Shown: positions 16,968-27,081, numbered from the stretch's first letter. The stretch is DNA of 64,000 nt from Rhodopirellula europaea 6C (GCF_000338295.1 NZ_ANMO01000246.1:49302-113301); one strand, 5' to 3'. Program-made: numbers and translations. The notes: generated from the sequence alone by a model not told the origin.

Positions 16968-17186
16968 TTTGCCCACCGGCTCTCGATTGAAGCCGCAGCT
17001 CACGTTTTGCCCACTCTTACCCGCGTTTACGCCGGTCCGCAGTGGGTTCCGGCGTTCACGTGCACTGTCCCGCTCCCGCTTCGCGGACGGATTTGCTATC
17101 TTCGCCGGCCCGCAAAGTCCTCCATTCCTGCTTCGATTCCATTCGGTCTGATCTGACCGGGTACGAACCAATCCAGATTGTCATTC

Positions 17187-18521
17187 ATGCCAGCTACCTC
17201 CGCCCAACGCGTCGTGATCACCGGCATCGGCGTGATCAGTCCGCTCGGTAACACTCCCGAAGAACTCCTCAGCGGATTGCGGGAAGGCAAAAGCGGCATC
17301 GCTCCGTTCACGCAAATCCCGACCGACGTTCTGCCCATCAGCAACGGCGCAGAAGCGAGTGCGTTCACCGGCCACATCAGCGACTACGGCCCGCTCGAAA
17401 AATCGTTGCAACGTACGATTCGCAAAGGCAGCAAAGTCATGTGCCGCGAAATCGAAATGGGAGTCGCGGCGGCTCAGTTAGCACTGCACAACGGCGGTCA
17501 CAACTCGGACGACTTCGATCGCGATCGCACGGGAGTCGTTTACGGATGCGACTACATCATGTCGCTTCCCGAAGAATACGCCGAAGGAATTGCCGCCTGC
17601 ACAACCGATGGCGAGTTCGACTTCACCAAGTGGGGCGACCTGGGACTTCCAAAAGTCAACCCGCTGTGGTTGCTGAAGTACTTGCCCAACATGCCCGCTT
17701 CCCACATCGCGATCTACAACGATCTTCGCGGCCCCAACAACTCCATCACCCTTCGCGAAGCATCCGCCGGTGCGGCGATCTCCGAAGCGGTCTCAACGAT
17801 TTCCCGTGGCCATGCCGACGCATTGGTCGTTGGCTCCACCGGTTCGCGAGTTCACACGTTGCGAACATTGCATGCTTCCATGCAAGAGAAATTGGCGTCG
17901 GACACGGAAGACCCCGGCCGCATGTCGCGTCCATTTGACGCCAGCCGTGATGGCAGTGTCGTGGGCGAAGGAGCCGGCGCGTTCTTGTTTGAATCATTGG
18001 AACACGCCGAAAAACGAGGCGCGACGATCTATGGTGAAATCGTCGCCTGCAGTTCCAGTGCAGTTGGCCCGGCCGCCGGTGAACAACCCATGCGAAAGGG
18101 TTTCGCCAACGTCCTGCGAGGCGTGATCAACGCCGGTCGTGAAAATGGCTTTGCTCCCGCCGAAGGAAAGATCAACGTCGGTCACATCCATGCTCACGGA
18201 CTGTCCGACGTAGACACGGATGCATGCGAAGCCGGCGCGATCGCCGACGTGTTTGGATTTGCAGACGGCCAACCACCTGTCACGACCGCCAAGGGTCACC
18301 TCGGCAACATCGGTGCCGGCAGCGGCATGGTCGAAATGATCGCCAGCCTACAAAGCCTGGGCAACGAACTGTTCCCGATCCGTAACCTGGAACAACTGGA
18401 CGAAAATTGCCCCATCGCGGCCGTGACGTCGGGCGACCAATCCGCCGGTGATAACTTCATCAATCTCAACATCACGCCGCAGGGTCAAACCACGGCCGTT
18501 TGGATCACCAAACCTCGCTAG
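17187..18521 (+). CDS. Beta-ketoacyl-ACP synthase homologue lacking the catalytic cysteine
   Basis: This 444-residue thiolase-fold protein has the FabF layout: VVITGIGVISPLGN at the start, GRMSRPFDASRDGSVVGEGAG in the middle, and the active-site regions HAHGLSDVDTDACEAGA (His337) and TAKGHLGNIGAGSGMVE (Lys369). At the nucleophile position the sequence is NNSITLREASAGAAIS, so Glu191 stands where FabF has Cys163. At the second catalytic His (His340 of FabF) there is Asn374. It therefore should not condense normally. It could act like a chain-length factor or a decarboxylating partner, or bind acyl-ACP. The ATG at 17187 is chosen over TTG 17178. No acyl carrier protein gene is adjacent. Confidence 0.85.
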   Translation: MPATSAQRVVITGIGVISPLGNTPEELLSGLREGKSGIAPFTQIPTDVLPISNGAEASAFTGHISDYGPLEKSLQRTIRKGSKVMCREIEMGVAAAQLALHNGGHNSDDFDRDRTGVVYGCDYIMSLPEEYAEGIAACTTDGEFDFTKWGDLGLPKVNPLWLLKYLPNMPASHIAIYNDLRGPNNSITLREASAGAAISEAVSTISRGHADALVVGSTGSRVHTLRTLHASMQEKLASDTEDPGRMSRPFDASRDGSVVGEGAGAFLFESLEHAEKRGATIYGEIVACSSSAVGPAAGEQPMRKGFANVLRGVINAGRENGFAPAEGKINVGHIHAHGLSDVDTDACEAGAIADVFGFADGQPPVTTAKGHLGNIGAGSGMVEMIASLQSLGNELFPIRNLEQLDENCPIAAVTSGDQSAGDNFINLNITPQGQTTAVWITKPR

Positions 18522-18559
18522 GCACGTTGTCGCTCGCACTGGACGACTGAAAAAAGAGC

Positions 18560-18604
18560 GGCTCCCGGTCGCTCGAGGGCTAGTCGAATCGCGGACCGGG
18601 AGCC
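18560..18604 (+). terminator. Long hairpin after the ketoacyl synthase homologue
   Basis: A perfect 11-bp inverted repeat, GGCTCCCGGTC/GACCGGGAGCC with a 23-base loop, lies 38 bases after the stop codon. The neighbouring gene comes from the opposite strand, so it may serve both convergent genes. There is no T-tract. Confidence 0.45.
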
Positions 18605-18720
18605 TCGCCGGTTTCGGAACACCCTCCACCGACTCAAGCTTCTATCTCTCGAACCGATTGCAAACGCGTTGCACCCGTTTTCGAGAAACTCACTTTGCAA
18701 ACGCCTGCCGCGTTTTGCGA

Positions 18721-19221
18721 TCAATCGTGATCGTGTCCCTCATGGTCATGATCGTGCGAAATCTTTCCGGTGTAGGACTTGCCATCGATCTGCAATGTCA
18801 CAGCTCCCTCGGCACCTTCTTTCATCCATCCAGCCATCTCGGCATCGGAGATCGTGAATGACGAAGCTTTGCCGTCCGTTGGGTTCGATGCGGGCAGAGC
18901 AAACGTCCTCACTTCGTCGTCGTGTTTCAAGCTCACCGACAACTCGGCTGCATCGATCGCCACCGTCTCTGATGCGGCTCCATCCAAGACGTTCAGCGTC
19001 ACCGACTGATCGTCGTGAAGCATTTCCAAATGGAAAGCTTCTTTGCCCAATTCAATCAATTCACCGCCGTTGGGCCCGTGTTCCGGATGGGCGTGCGAGT
19101 CCGGTGGCGCTCCTTCCATCACCACCGTGTCGGGATCGGCTCCAGAATCTTCAGCAGGCTTCGCACCGCAACCCACTGAAAACAAACAAGCCAGGGCCGT
19201 CAAACTCCATGCAAACTTCAT
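18721..19221 (-). CDS. Lipoprotein with His-rich metal-binding tail
   Basis: The 166-residue protein has a lipobox (LFSVGC) and a predicted periplasmic domain, ending in SHDHDHEGHDHD. A second His cluster (DSHAHPEHGPNGGELIEL) follows the lipid anchor; that pattern (HGPxGG, then LxH/L) is common in metal-associated lipoproteins near Czc/Cus exporters. It is the last gene of the efflux operon, 105 bases downstream of the RND pump gene. It may buffer or hand over metal ions in the periplasm, which is inferred from composition and position. The ATG at 19221 is preferred because it yields a proper signal peptide. Confidence 0.75.
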   Translation of the reverse strand: MKFAWSLTALACLFSVGCGAKPAEDSGADPDTVVMEGAPPDSHAHPEHGPNGGELIELGKEAFHLEMLHDDQSVTLNVLDGAASETVAIDAAELSVSLKHDDEVRTFALPASNPTDGKASSFTISDAEMAGWMKEGAEGAVTLQIDGKSYTGKISHDHDHEGHDHD

Positions 19222-19326
19222 CTCTATTCCAGGGACAAAAGGAAGGGACATCAACATCTCAACATTTGGCTTGGATCGACTCAGTTAGACCTGAATCGCC
19301 GCAAACCAAAGTCACTCGCGTCTGTT

Positions 19327-22300
19327 TCAATTCTCGAAGGGCTCGCTGAGTTCGCCAGCCGTCTCGGCCACCATTTGCTGCCCGGCCGTTCGACCGATCG
19401 CCCAGAACAAAGCGGGCCGAACGAAGAATTCCGCCAGCGTGCTGCTGAGCAACCCTCCAACGATCACGGTCGCGATTGGATACAGAATCTCTTTGCCGGG
19501 CTCGCCCGCGGCCAACGCCAACGGCAGCAATCCAATGCCAGACGTCAGCGCCGTCATCAGCACCGGGGCCATGCGTTCTTGCCCCGCTCGCACAACCATC
19601 TGGTGCGTCCATGATTCGCCTTCGTGGCGAACCAAGTGCATATAGTGATTGAGCAACAGGATTCCGTTTCGACTGGCGATCCCGCACAACGATATGAACC
19701 CGACCATCGCGGCAACAGTTAGGTTCTGGTCAGTGAGCACCAAAGCCGCGACGGCACCGACAAACGCGGTGGGCAAAGCGACCAAGACCTGCATGGCAAA
19801 GTTGACGTTGCCAAAGAGCGTGTAGAGGACCAGGAACATTCCCACCAAAGCGACACCCGACAAGATCATCAATCGACGAGTCGCGGATTGTTGGCTCTCA
19901 AACTGACCGCCATATTCCAAGTAGTATCCCGGCGGCAGTTCCAAATCCTCCAACCTCAATTGGATGTCGTTGACCACGTCCACCACACCGCGATCGGACA
20001 CATTGGCCTGCAACACGATTCGGCGACGTACCTTTTCTCGCTTAATCATGTTGGGCCCGTCACTTCGATAAACATCGGCCAATTCGTCCAGCGGTAGCGT
20101 TCCGCCATTTGGCAATGGAACTGGCAATCGCATCAGCTTGTCGATGTTTTCGCGATACGGTTCATCCATCCGAAGCATCAAATCAAACGTTCGTTGCCCC
20201 ATCACCACTTGGCTGACGACTTGCCCGTTCATCGCGGTCTCGACCAACTCCATCACATTCGCGGGACGCAATCCGTTTTGAGTCAGTGCAAGCTGATCCA
20301 CATCGATACGTAGTTGCGGGATGTTTGTTTGTTGCTCGATCATCACGTCGGCCAAGCCGGGGACATCGGCAATCCGTCGCTTCATTTCCTCGGCTTTGTT
20401 TCGCAACAAGTCCAAGTCATCGCCGTAAAGCTTGATCCCGATTTGAGCCTTCACTCCCGAAATCATGTGGCTGATTAAGTGAGCAAGTGGTTGCTCGGTA
20501 CTCGACACCACACCGGGAAAGTCCTCCATCGTTTCGCGAACCGTCTCGATGGTCTTTTCGCGATTGGCACCATCGTCAATTTCCAGAAACATCTCGGTGA
20601 CGTTGACTCCTTCGGCGTGTTCATCCAGCTCCGCCCGACCGGTCCGGCGAGCGACCGACTTCACTGAGTCGATCTTCATCAGCTCCTCTTGAATCGCAAC
20701 ACCAATTTGATTGCTCGTCGCCAGCGACGTCCCCGGGGCCAACAACGCGTTGACCTGGACCGCACCTTCATTGAATGGCGGTAGGAAGTCACGCTCCAAC
20801 CGTGAAAGTGCGATTGCGGCGAAGACAACCAAAACCGCGGTGGCCGCGAGAACAGGAACAGCCAATCTCGTGCTGAACTGAATCGCCAATCCAGCGATTC
20901 CCTTCAATCCCTCGAGCAAACGCCCTTCTTCGGCGTCTTCACCACCCAGCATCCATTCCGAGACTTGGATCAAAATCCAAAACACGGGCGTCAACAAAAG
21001 CGTCCAAGCAAGTTGGCTTCCCGGTAGCTTCCAACCTTCGATGAACCAATGCGACAACCGAGGCAAGACCCAAGTGACGGTCAATCCAGAGATCCCAAAT
21101 GCCAACACGGGAACGACAATTTGCCAATTTCGCTTTCCGACCATCAGTAATGACGCTAGGACTGGTGTCACGGTCAGCGACACGCCCAAGGACGCGATCA
21201 GAGATACGACATAACCCATCGCCAAAGGAACGAAGAGCTTGCCTTCCATTCCCTCCAACGCAAACAATGGAATGAACACTAACACCACGATCGCTGTGCC
21301 ATAAACCACACTGCTTCGCACTTCGACACTGGCGTCGTAAACCACTCGCAACACCGGACGAGGACTGTCCGATTGCCGGTTCTCTTTCAATCGACGAAAG
21401 ATGTTTTCCACGTCCACAATCGCATCGTCGACCAACTCGCCAATCGCTACCGCCAATCCACCCAGCGTCATTGTGTTGATCGACAAGCCAAAGATCGCAA
21501 AGACGCAGGCCGTCGAAATGATCGACAGCGGAATCGCGGTGAGGGTGATGAACGTGGTTCGAAAATTCAGAAGGAACAAAAACAGAATCACCAACACCAA
21601 GACGCCGCCGTCGGCCAATGCCTCGACCACGTTCTCAATTGCACGATCGATGAACGAGCGTTGCGAATAGACGTTGGCAATCCGAATGTCGTCCGGAAGC
21701 GATACTCGAAGCTCTTCGAGTGCCTCCACAATCGCCTGATCGACTTTTCGCGTGTCGCTGCGGGGTTGCTTGTTGATCGTCAACACCACGGCGGGACCGC
21801 CCTCGACATTGCCCACTTCGTCTCGCAGAAATGCCGACGAGTCACCACGTTTGACTTGAGCTCCCTCGACCACTCGTGCAACATCGGCCAACGTCACCGG
21901 CCGGCCCGCGCGCATCGTGATCGCGATCTGCTTGAGTTCATCCAGACTGGTGATGCGTCCGAGCCCTCGCACCAACAACTCATTGGCACCTTGGTCGTCC
22001 AAGTAGCCGCCCGTCGCGTTCATGTTGGATTCGTCCACCGCCGTATGAACGTCTTCGATGGTCAGTCCAAACTGAATTAACTTGTCCGGATCGATCAGAA
22101 CCTGATACTGCTTTCGACCGCCGCCCATCGTGAAGACTTGCGACACACCGGGCACCGTCAGCAATCGCTGACGTACGACCCAATCGGCCAGCGTCCGAAC
22201 CTCCATCGGCTCAGTTTCGCCTCCTTCACTCCACATCCCGTACATCAGGATTTGGCCCATGATCGACGAAATCGGTGCCAGGGTTGGCTTCACACCATCG

Positions 22301-22665
22301 GGCAATTGCTCTGACGCGAGTTGCAGTCGTTCATTGACGATTTGCCGGTCGTTGTAGATGTCGGTGTTCCACCCGAACTCGACATAGATGACCGACAAAC
22401 CGATCCCGCTGCTGCTGCGAACCGCCTCCACACCACTGGCCCCGTTGAACGCGGTCTCCAACGGAAATGTGATTAGCGTTTCGACCTCTTCCGGAGCCAT
22501 CCCGTGGGCTTCGGTGATCACAACCACTCGCGGTCGGTTTAAATTCGGGAACACATCAATCGGAAGCCGACTGGCTTGCCAAGTCCCCACGCCGAGCATG
22601 ATCGCGGCGGCCACCAGGATCAGCAGGCGGTTCCTCAGCGAGAATTGAATGATCTTGTCTAACAT
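19327..22665 (-). CDS. czcA: CzcA/CusA-type heavy-metal efflux RND pump
   Basis: The 1112-residue inner-membrane proton antiporter has the HAE/HME architecture of twelve spans and two large periplasmic loops. It opens MLDKIIQFSLRNRLLIL. The TM4 proton-relay motif is IGELVDDAIVDVENIFRRL (Asp, Asp and Glu all present). The ELVDD form is found in divalent-cation pumps rather than in the Cu/Ag CusA type, though substrate cannot be fixed from sequence. It is about 50 residues longer than CzcA because of an extra hydrophobic hairpin around residues 510-590 (VLPRLSHWFIEGWK, WTLLLTPVFWILIQVSEW). Upstream are the adaptor and outer-membrane genes in one direction. Confidence 0.93.
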   Translation of the reverse strand: MLDKIIQFSLRNRLLILVAAAIMLGVGTWQASRLPIDVFPNLNRPRVVVITEAHGMAPEEVETLITFPLETAFNGASGVEAVRSSSGIGLSVIYVEFGWNTDIYNDRQIVNERLQLASEQLPDGVKPTLAPISSIMGQILMYGMWSEGGETEPMEVRTLADWVVRQRLLTVPGVSQVFTMGGGRKQYQVLIDPDKLIQFGLTIEDVHTAVDESNMNATGGYLDDQGANELLVRGLGRITSLDELKQIAITMRAGRPVTLADVARVVEGAQVKRGDSSAFLRDEVGNVEGGPAVVLTINKQPRSDTRKVDQAIVEALEELRVSLPDDIRIANVYSQRSFIDRAIENVVEALADGGVLVLVILFLFLLNFRTTFITLTAIPLSIISTACVFAIFGLSINTMTLGGLAVAIGELVDDAIVDVENIFRRLKENRQSDSPRPVLRVVYDASVEVRSSVVYGTAIVVLVFIPLFALEGMEGKLFVPLAMGYVVSLIASLGVSLTVTPVLASLLMVGKRNWQIVVPVLAFGISGLTVTWVLPRLSHWFIEGWKLPGSQLAWTLLLTPVFWILIQVSEWMLGGEDAEEGRLLEGLKGIAGLAIQFSTRLAVPVLAATAVLVVFAAIALSRLERDFLPPFNEGAVQVNALLAPGTSLATSNQIGVAIQEELMKIDSVKSVARRTGRAELDEHAEGVNVTEMFLEIDDGANREKTIETVRETMEDFPGVVSSTEQPLAHLISHMISGVKAQIGIKLYGDDLDLLRNKAEEMKRRIADVPGLADVMIEQQTNIPQLRIDVDQLALTQNGLRPANVMELVETAMNGQVVSQVVMGQRTFDLMLRMDEPYRENIDKLMRLPVPLPNGGTLPLDELADVYRSDGPNMIKREKVRRRIVLQANVSDRGVVDVVNDIQLRLEDLELPPGYYLEYGGQFESQQSATRRLMILSGVALVGMFLVLYTLFGNVNFAMQVLVALPTAFVGAVAALVLTDQNLTVAAMVGFISLCGIASRNGILLLNHYMHLVRHEGESWTHQMVVRAGQERMAPVLMTALTSGIGLLPLALAAGEPGKEILYPIATVIVGGLLSSTLAEFFVRPALFWAIGRTAGQQMVAETAGELSEPFEN

Positions 22666-22775
22666 CGTGAATCTTCAGTGGAATGGTTTAACGCAGTGAC
22701 GTGACGCGGCGTGCAAGGTCTGCCGCATGGATCCGCCCCGGAGAGAATCTCAACGCGAGTCGGTGTGGAACGTTG

Positions 22776-24278
22776 TCAGTGGTTGTGTCCGGCGTGCGGA
22801 TCGATCGCTCCGCCACCACGGTTCTTCATTTCCATTTGCAACTGATGAGCGCCGCGAACCGCGATTCTCTGACCAGGCCAAACTTGCCCATCGTTCTTCA
22901 GTGCGACGTGAACACTGTCGCGAGCCATCACTTCCACCGGAACACGATCGAAGTGATCACCGTTTTCGATGAAGACGAATCGATTCAATCCTTCCTCGGC
23001 CACCGCATCCTTCGGAACGACGATCGCGTTTTCCATTCGCGAGACTGGCAAACGTAGCGTTAATCGTTGCCCCGGTTTGAAACGCCAACTGACGTACCGC
23101 TTTTCGCTCCGCGTTTCATCCCTTTCGATTTCATTCTCAAGTCCCACATAGAACGCGAGCGAACGAGATTCGGCCTCCACTTTGTTGCCGATGTAAACCA
23201 CGTTCAATCCATCCAACATCTCGACTTCGCCGTCCGCACCGCTCATGGTCGCCTGCACTTCCGCATGCGTGTCGGCCGCCTGACGAAGCAATTTCGCGTC
23301 GCGCTGGTACGCTTGTCCTTCAATCAACAACTGGGAGAAATCAGATATTTGCGAAATCTGCTGGCCTGCCGTTACCGACTCGCCACGTCGCACGTCCAGC
23401 TCCGAAACCACGAATTCAGCATCAATGTGCGTGTGCCCATGGTCGTCCAGTGGAGGAGGCTGCATCGAAGCGATTCGCGCGTCTGGATTGCCCGCCATCC
23501 GGTTATTGGCCCGGCTGAGCGACTCGTGGTGCAACGAGTTGTCTTCCTCCACCCAAGGGGCCCGAACGACTAATTCGCGAATCAAAGTTCGATCACGCTC
23601 GATCGACTCGATTTGCTGTTCGGTCAAACCATGCAACAACATGGACTGCTTCGCCGCACGGATCCCCGCCAGCAATTTCTCTCGCTCATACTCGCGAGCC
23701 AACCGCGTTTTGCCGGACACAGCCCCCGAACTGGTGATCGCAGACAATCGCTGAATTTCCCGGTCCTCCACATCCAATTGCCCCAACTGCAGCAAGAAGT
23801 TCTCTTGCGTCTCGACCAAATCCTGGTGCGTGAGCCGCAGCCGAAACATCGGGGCACCGCTTTGAATCAGCTCGCCACGCGAGACGTGAATCGCGTTGAT
23901 CACCCCGGTCAGCGGCGACGTGATGGAGATGTGCGTCTTTCCCGGCCACGCGGTCACCATGCCGGGAACCTCGACATATTTGGTGTACGGACCGACGGTG
24001 ACTGGCTCGGTGCGAAGACGCAAATTGGCTCGCGCCTGCTCACTCAGCTCAAGCGAATTCGCTTCGTCATGGGCCTCGTGATCGTGACCTTCATGACCGC
24101 CACTTGAATGATCGTGGCCGGCATGGTCATCCGACTCGACCACTGCCTTCGATTCGGCGGTCGAACGACGTCCGAAATCGGTGAAGAAATAGAGACCGGC
24201 CACTACCGCGATCACGACAGCTAACAACGAAAGAATCGAAGTGCGAAGCGACGCGAGCCACTGATTGGATGAAGTCAT
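22776..24278 (-). CDS. czcB: RND efflux periplasmic adaptor subunit with His-rich segment
   Basis: This 500-residue membrane fusion protein of the CzcB type has an N-terminal membrane anchor (about residues 10-30, LLAVVIAVVAGLYFF), a His/Asp-rich segment (DDHAGHDHSSGGHEGHDHE), then barrel-sandwich hybrid, alpha-hairpin and beta-barrel parts (ITSPLTGVINAIHVSRGE, VVSELDVRRGESVTAGQQI). The C-terminus is again His-rich (DPHAGHNH). It bridges pump and outer-membrane channel and may also bind metal. The ATG at 24278 gives the best anchor; an in-frame ATG at 24332 exists. The gene lies 110 bases upstream of the pump gene. Confidence 0.9.
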   Translation of the reverse strand: MTSSNQWLASLRTSILSLLAVVIAVVAGLYFFTDFGRRSTAESKAVVESDDHAGHDHSSGGHEGHDHEAHDEANSLELSEQARANLRLRTEPVTVGPYTKYVEVPGMVTAWPGKTHISITSPLTGVINAIHVSRGELIQSGAPMFRLRLTHQDLVETQENFLLQLGQLDVEDREIQRLSAITSSGAVSGKTRLAREYEREKLLAGIRAAKQSMLLHGLTEQQIESIERDRTLIRELVVRAPWVEEDNSLHHESLSRANNRMAGNPDARIASMQPPPLDDHGHTHIDAEFVVSELDVRRGESVTAGQQISQISDFSQLLIEGQAYQRDAKLLRQAADTHAEVQATMSGADGEVEMLDGLNVVYIGNKVEAESRSLAFYVGLENEIERDETRSEKRYVSWRFKPGQRLTLRLPVSRMENAIVVPKDAVAEEGLNRFVFIENGDHFDRVPVEVMARDSVHVALKNDGQVWPGQRIAVRGAHQLQMEMKNRGGGAIDPHAGHNH

Positions 24279-24549
24279 GACACTGCACAGAATCTGAGTG
24301 AACGATCGGATGACTATCAGGTCCAGCGGCAAAGCCGAACGTCATGCCAAGCATCTCAGTTCGCGTCGGAAAAGAATGGACTTGCGAGGCTGATACATCG
24401 AGCCAACGCAAAACGTCCTTCAGTGCCAATCACGAACGATTGCTCGTTCCGATCTAGAAAATGGTTTGGGGATGAAAGCAGAACGATGTTTGAATCGTTG
24501 GTGTGGCATGACCACACTCACGAACAAACCATCGCGAAGCTTCCCAAAC

Positions 24550-25071
24550 TCAAATCACCCAAGTGCACAGCAACGCACAGTGGTACCGGGATCCCATCGC
24601 AGTCCAGCCGACATCGTCAGCGACCGCCCCCGCTTTGATCGCCGAACTCTGAGGTTCGTCGCCATTCAAATGCGTATCGAGATAGGCGAGCATTGGCATT
24701 TCGATGACGAACTGCACGTCATTCGAATTCACAAAACTGCACCCCGCCCCGCCGTGACACCCGGGATGGTCATCGTCACAGGGATCCGATTGACAATCGC
24801 ACCCAACACCACAGACCGAACCGTCAGCGATGGGTGAATCCTCTTTCAACCGCTCGGTGTCACAACCTTTGTTGTGATGATCACACGTCCCATGCAGTGC
24901 CGAATCGTGATCATGCCCAGCGTGGACACTTGGCGATTCGTCGGCCGCATTCACGTGATGACAACCGTCGTGCACATGCCCCTCACACGCAATTGCATGA
25001 TGCATCGAACACCCGAAAAACAGGTGCAGCAACAATGCTACGGCGGTGGTAAGACGAAAAAATGCGGACAC
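24550..25071 (-). CDS. His/Cys-rich exported protein of the metal efflux operon
   Basis: This 173-residue protein has an N-terminal hydrophobic signal (about residues 6-28) and then an extremely His/Cys/Asp-rich stretch: CEGHVHDGCHHVN, HAGHDHDSALHGTCDHH, CGVGCDCQSDPCDDDHPGC. Such composition indicates metal chelation in the periplasm. The C-terminal 60 residues are ordinary. No family is recognised. It lies between the TolC-like gene (144 bases upstream) and the adaptor (271 bases downstream) on the same strand, a place where Czc and Cus loci often carry small metal chaperones. Function is inferred. Confidence 0.65.
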   Translation of the reverse strand: MSAFFRLTTAVALLLHLFFGCSMHHAIACEGHVHDGCHHVNAADESPSVHAGHDHDSALHGTCDHHNKGCDTERLKEDSPIADGSVCGVGCDCQSDPCDDDHPGCHGGAGCSFVNSNDVQFVIEMPMLAYLDTHLNGDEPQSSAIKAGAVADDVGWTAMGSRYHCALLCTWVI

Positions 25072-25215
25072 GGTTTCTCTGAATGTGAAAGGTTGCCTGT
25101 ATTATCGGTTGTTCCGACGGCGAAGGCCAGATCGAAGAAATCGTCGCGATTGGTTTTCCACTAAAAACTTGAAACGTTGCGGAAATATGGAATTCAGCGG
25201 TGCCGGTCACTCATA

Positions 25216-26841
25216 TCAACCGTCCAAGGTCACCAGCAATCCTTCGATTTCGGCAGCGGCTTGTCGAGCTTCCGCGGCAGCTTCCAAGACGCTCAAACGC
25301 GTGTTGAACAAGGTTCGTTGAATGGTAAGCAGCTGGATGTAGTCCGTCTCACCGGCCTCAAACGCTCGCTGAGAAAGCTGATACGTCTCTTCTGAGGTCG
25401 GTAAAACGCTGTCATTCAAACGGCGGTACCGCTCGAGCGCGACTTGATAACGACCAGCCGCACTGGCCAGTCGCCCTTCCAAACTGAGTCTCGTTCGATC
25501 AATCGCAGCTGACGCCTCAGCGATACTGGCACGAGCACTTCGAATGTTGCCTTGGTTGCGATTCCACAACGGAAGTGGCACGCTCACGCCGACGCTTGCG
25601 AACGTATCGTCCGTCGACGCATCGACGCCGACACCAATTTGACCGGTAATATTGGGCGTGACTTGGGCGCAAGCCAAACGCAATGACCAGCGTGCACGTT
25701 CCAGCGCCGATCCAGCCGCCGTGATCTCAGGACTGGTCGCGGTGATTTCGGCGAGCAACGACTCCCAGGGTGTTTCGATCAAGCCTTCGCCGACCTCACC
25801 CACCAACGCATCCGCCGGCAAAGTTTGCAGTCCCGCTGCTGCGGCGAGCACACCACGGTTGGCCCGCAATTGCGTTGCCGCATTCTCTGCGGTGATTCGA
25901 GCTTGCTCGGCTTCGACGCGTGCTTGCAACCAAACCACGCGTGAAACTTCTTGAGCATTCAACAAGTCCTGGACACTGCTCAATGACCTTTCCGCCAAAT
26001 CAACAATCTGGTTGGCGATCTGAGCCCGACGTTGAGCAACGATCGCCGCGGCGAATGCGGACCGAACGTTCGTCAACACACGCAACTCCGCCATTCGCAA
26101 CTCAGAACGCCGGCGTTCGGCTTCGTGAGCCTGAACCTGCTGAGCGATCTCCAGTTTGTTTGCGGTCACAAATTGCTGCGACAACTGGACGGTGTGCAAT
26201 CCAGACGAGGATTCGTTGCCAATCTCATCCGACTGATACTGCAGCACAGGATTGAATGGCAAACCAGCCTGGATGGCTTGTCCAGTTGAAAATGCAACCC
26301 GCGCTCGCGCTTCCGCGATCGCCGGGTGCGTCCCCAACGCCATCGCCTCCACCGACGACAGCGTCAATCCACTTTGTTGAACAGGACCAGCAGACGGTGA
26401 GTCCTCAGACAGTGACCCAGCAGCCAAAGACGAAGAAACTTGCTCCTGCGATGGCTCGACCTCGTTCATCGTAGCTTCCAACGCCATCGCATCTCGCAAT
26501 GTTTGGGGCTCGATGACCAACGTGAAGTCCTGGTCATCAGCCGCATTCATTTCCGGTGGCGCTGTTACCGCGATCGGATCCGGCTCTGTTTCACGGGCTA
26601 ACGACCACTCGTCAAAGCCGACTTGCTGAACTCCTACCTGCGGATTCGAGCCCGCCAAAACCTTCGACTCCGCGACCGTTTTCGAAACGGGCTCCGAAGC
26701 CGCGATCGATCGATCCGAGCGAGTTTCGCCAATGGTCTGACAACCACCGCTCATCCCCAATGCAGCCAGCAACAGCAAGCGTTTCGCAATTCGCTTCCGC
26801 CCATCGACATCTGAATGCTTTTGCACAACGACACCTTCCAT
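25216..26841 (-). CDS. czcC: Outer-membrane efflux channel, TolC/CzcC family lipoprotein
   Basis: The 541-residue protein begins with a lipoprotein signal ending GMSGGC. After a roughly 140-residue low-complexity, acidic linker, two outer-membrane-efflux (OEP) repeats follow, with typical helices ALGTHPAIAEARARV, QQFVTANKLEIAQQVQAHE and SISEAS-type ARASIAEASAAIDRTRL, and the ending SVLEAAAEARQAAAEIEG. This would form the trimeric exit channel for the CzcA/CzcB pump. The linker is longer than in CzcC. ATG 26841 is chosen because it gives a better signal; ATG 26865 is possible. It is the first gene of the minus-strand efflux operon. Confidence 0.88.
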   Translation of the reverse strand: MEGVVVQKHSDVDGRKRIAKRLLLLAALGMSGGCQTIGETRSDRSIAASEPVSKTVAESKVLAGSNPQVGVQQVGFDEWSLARETEPDPIAVTAPPEMNAADDQDFTLVIEPQTLRDAMALEATMNEVEPSQEQVSSSLAAGSLSEDSPSAGPVQQSGLTLSSVEAMALGTHPAIAEARARVAFSTGQAIQAGLPFNPVLQYQSDEIGNESSSGLHTVQLSQQFVTANKLEIAQQVQAHEAERRRSELRMAELRVLTNVRSAFAAAIVAQRRAQIANQIVDLAERSLSSVQDLLNAQEVSRVVWLQARVEAEQARITAENAATQLRANRGVLAAAAGLQTLPADALVGEVGEGLIETPWESLLAEITATSPEITAAGSALERARWSLRLACAQVTPNITGQIGVGVDASTDDTFASVGVSVPLPLWNRNQGNIRSARASIAEASAAIDRTRLSLEGRLASAAGRYQVALERYRRLNDSVLPTSEETYQLSQRAFEAGETDYIQLLTIQRTLFNTRLSVLEAAAEARQAAAEIEGLLVTLDG

Positions 26842-27081
26842 GAAAATCACAACTAGCCCGATCATTCCATCGGTCCAACACGATGGCTGTATCAGCCATC
26901 ATTGCGACAACCCAAACGATTCATCTCATCGGAACGTCCGTCTGTACCGGTTATTCCGGTCAGCGCCCCCCGTCGCCCCTCCTACTCCACTTTGCCATTC
27001 ATTGTCAGCCGGCGAGCCGCATTCCTTTCCGAGCCGAATCCGCTCCATCAACGACTCGATCCACTCGCCCCGAACAACCGA

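Noticed and set aside
21373..22080. 235-codon plus-strand open frame
   Set aside because: Antisense to the RND pump gene, which has full-length family similarity.
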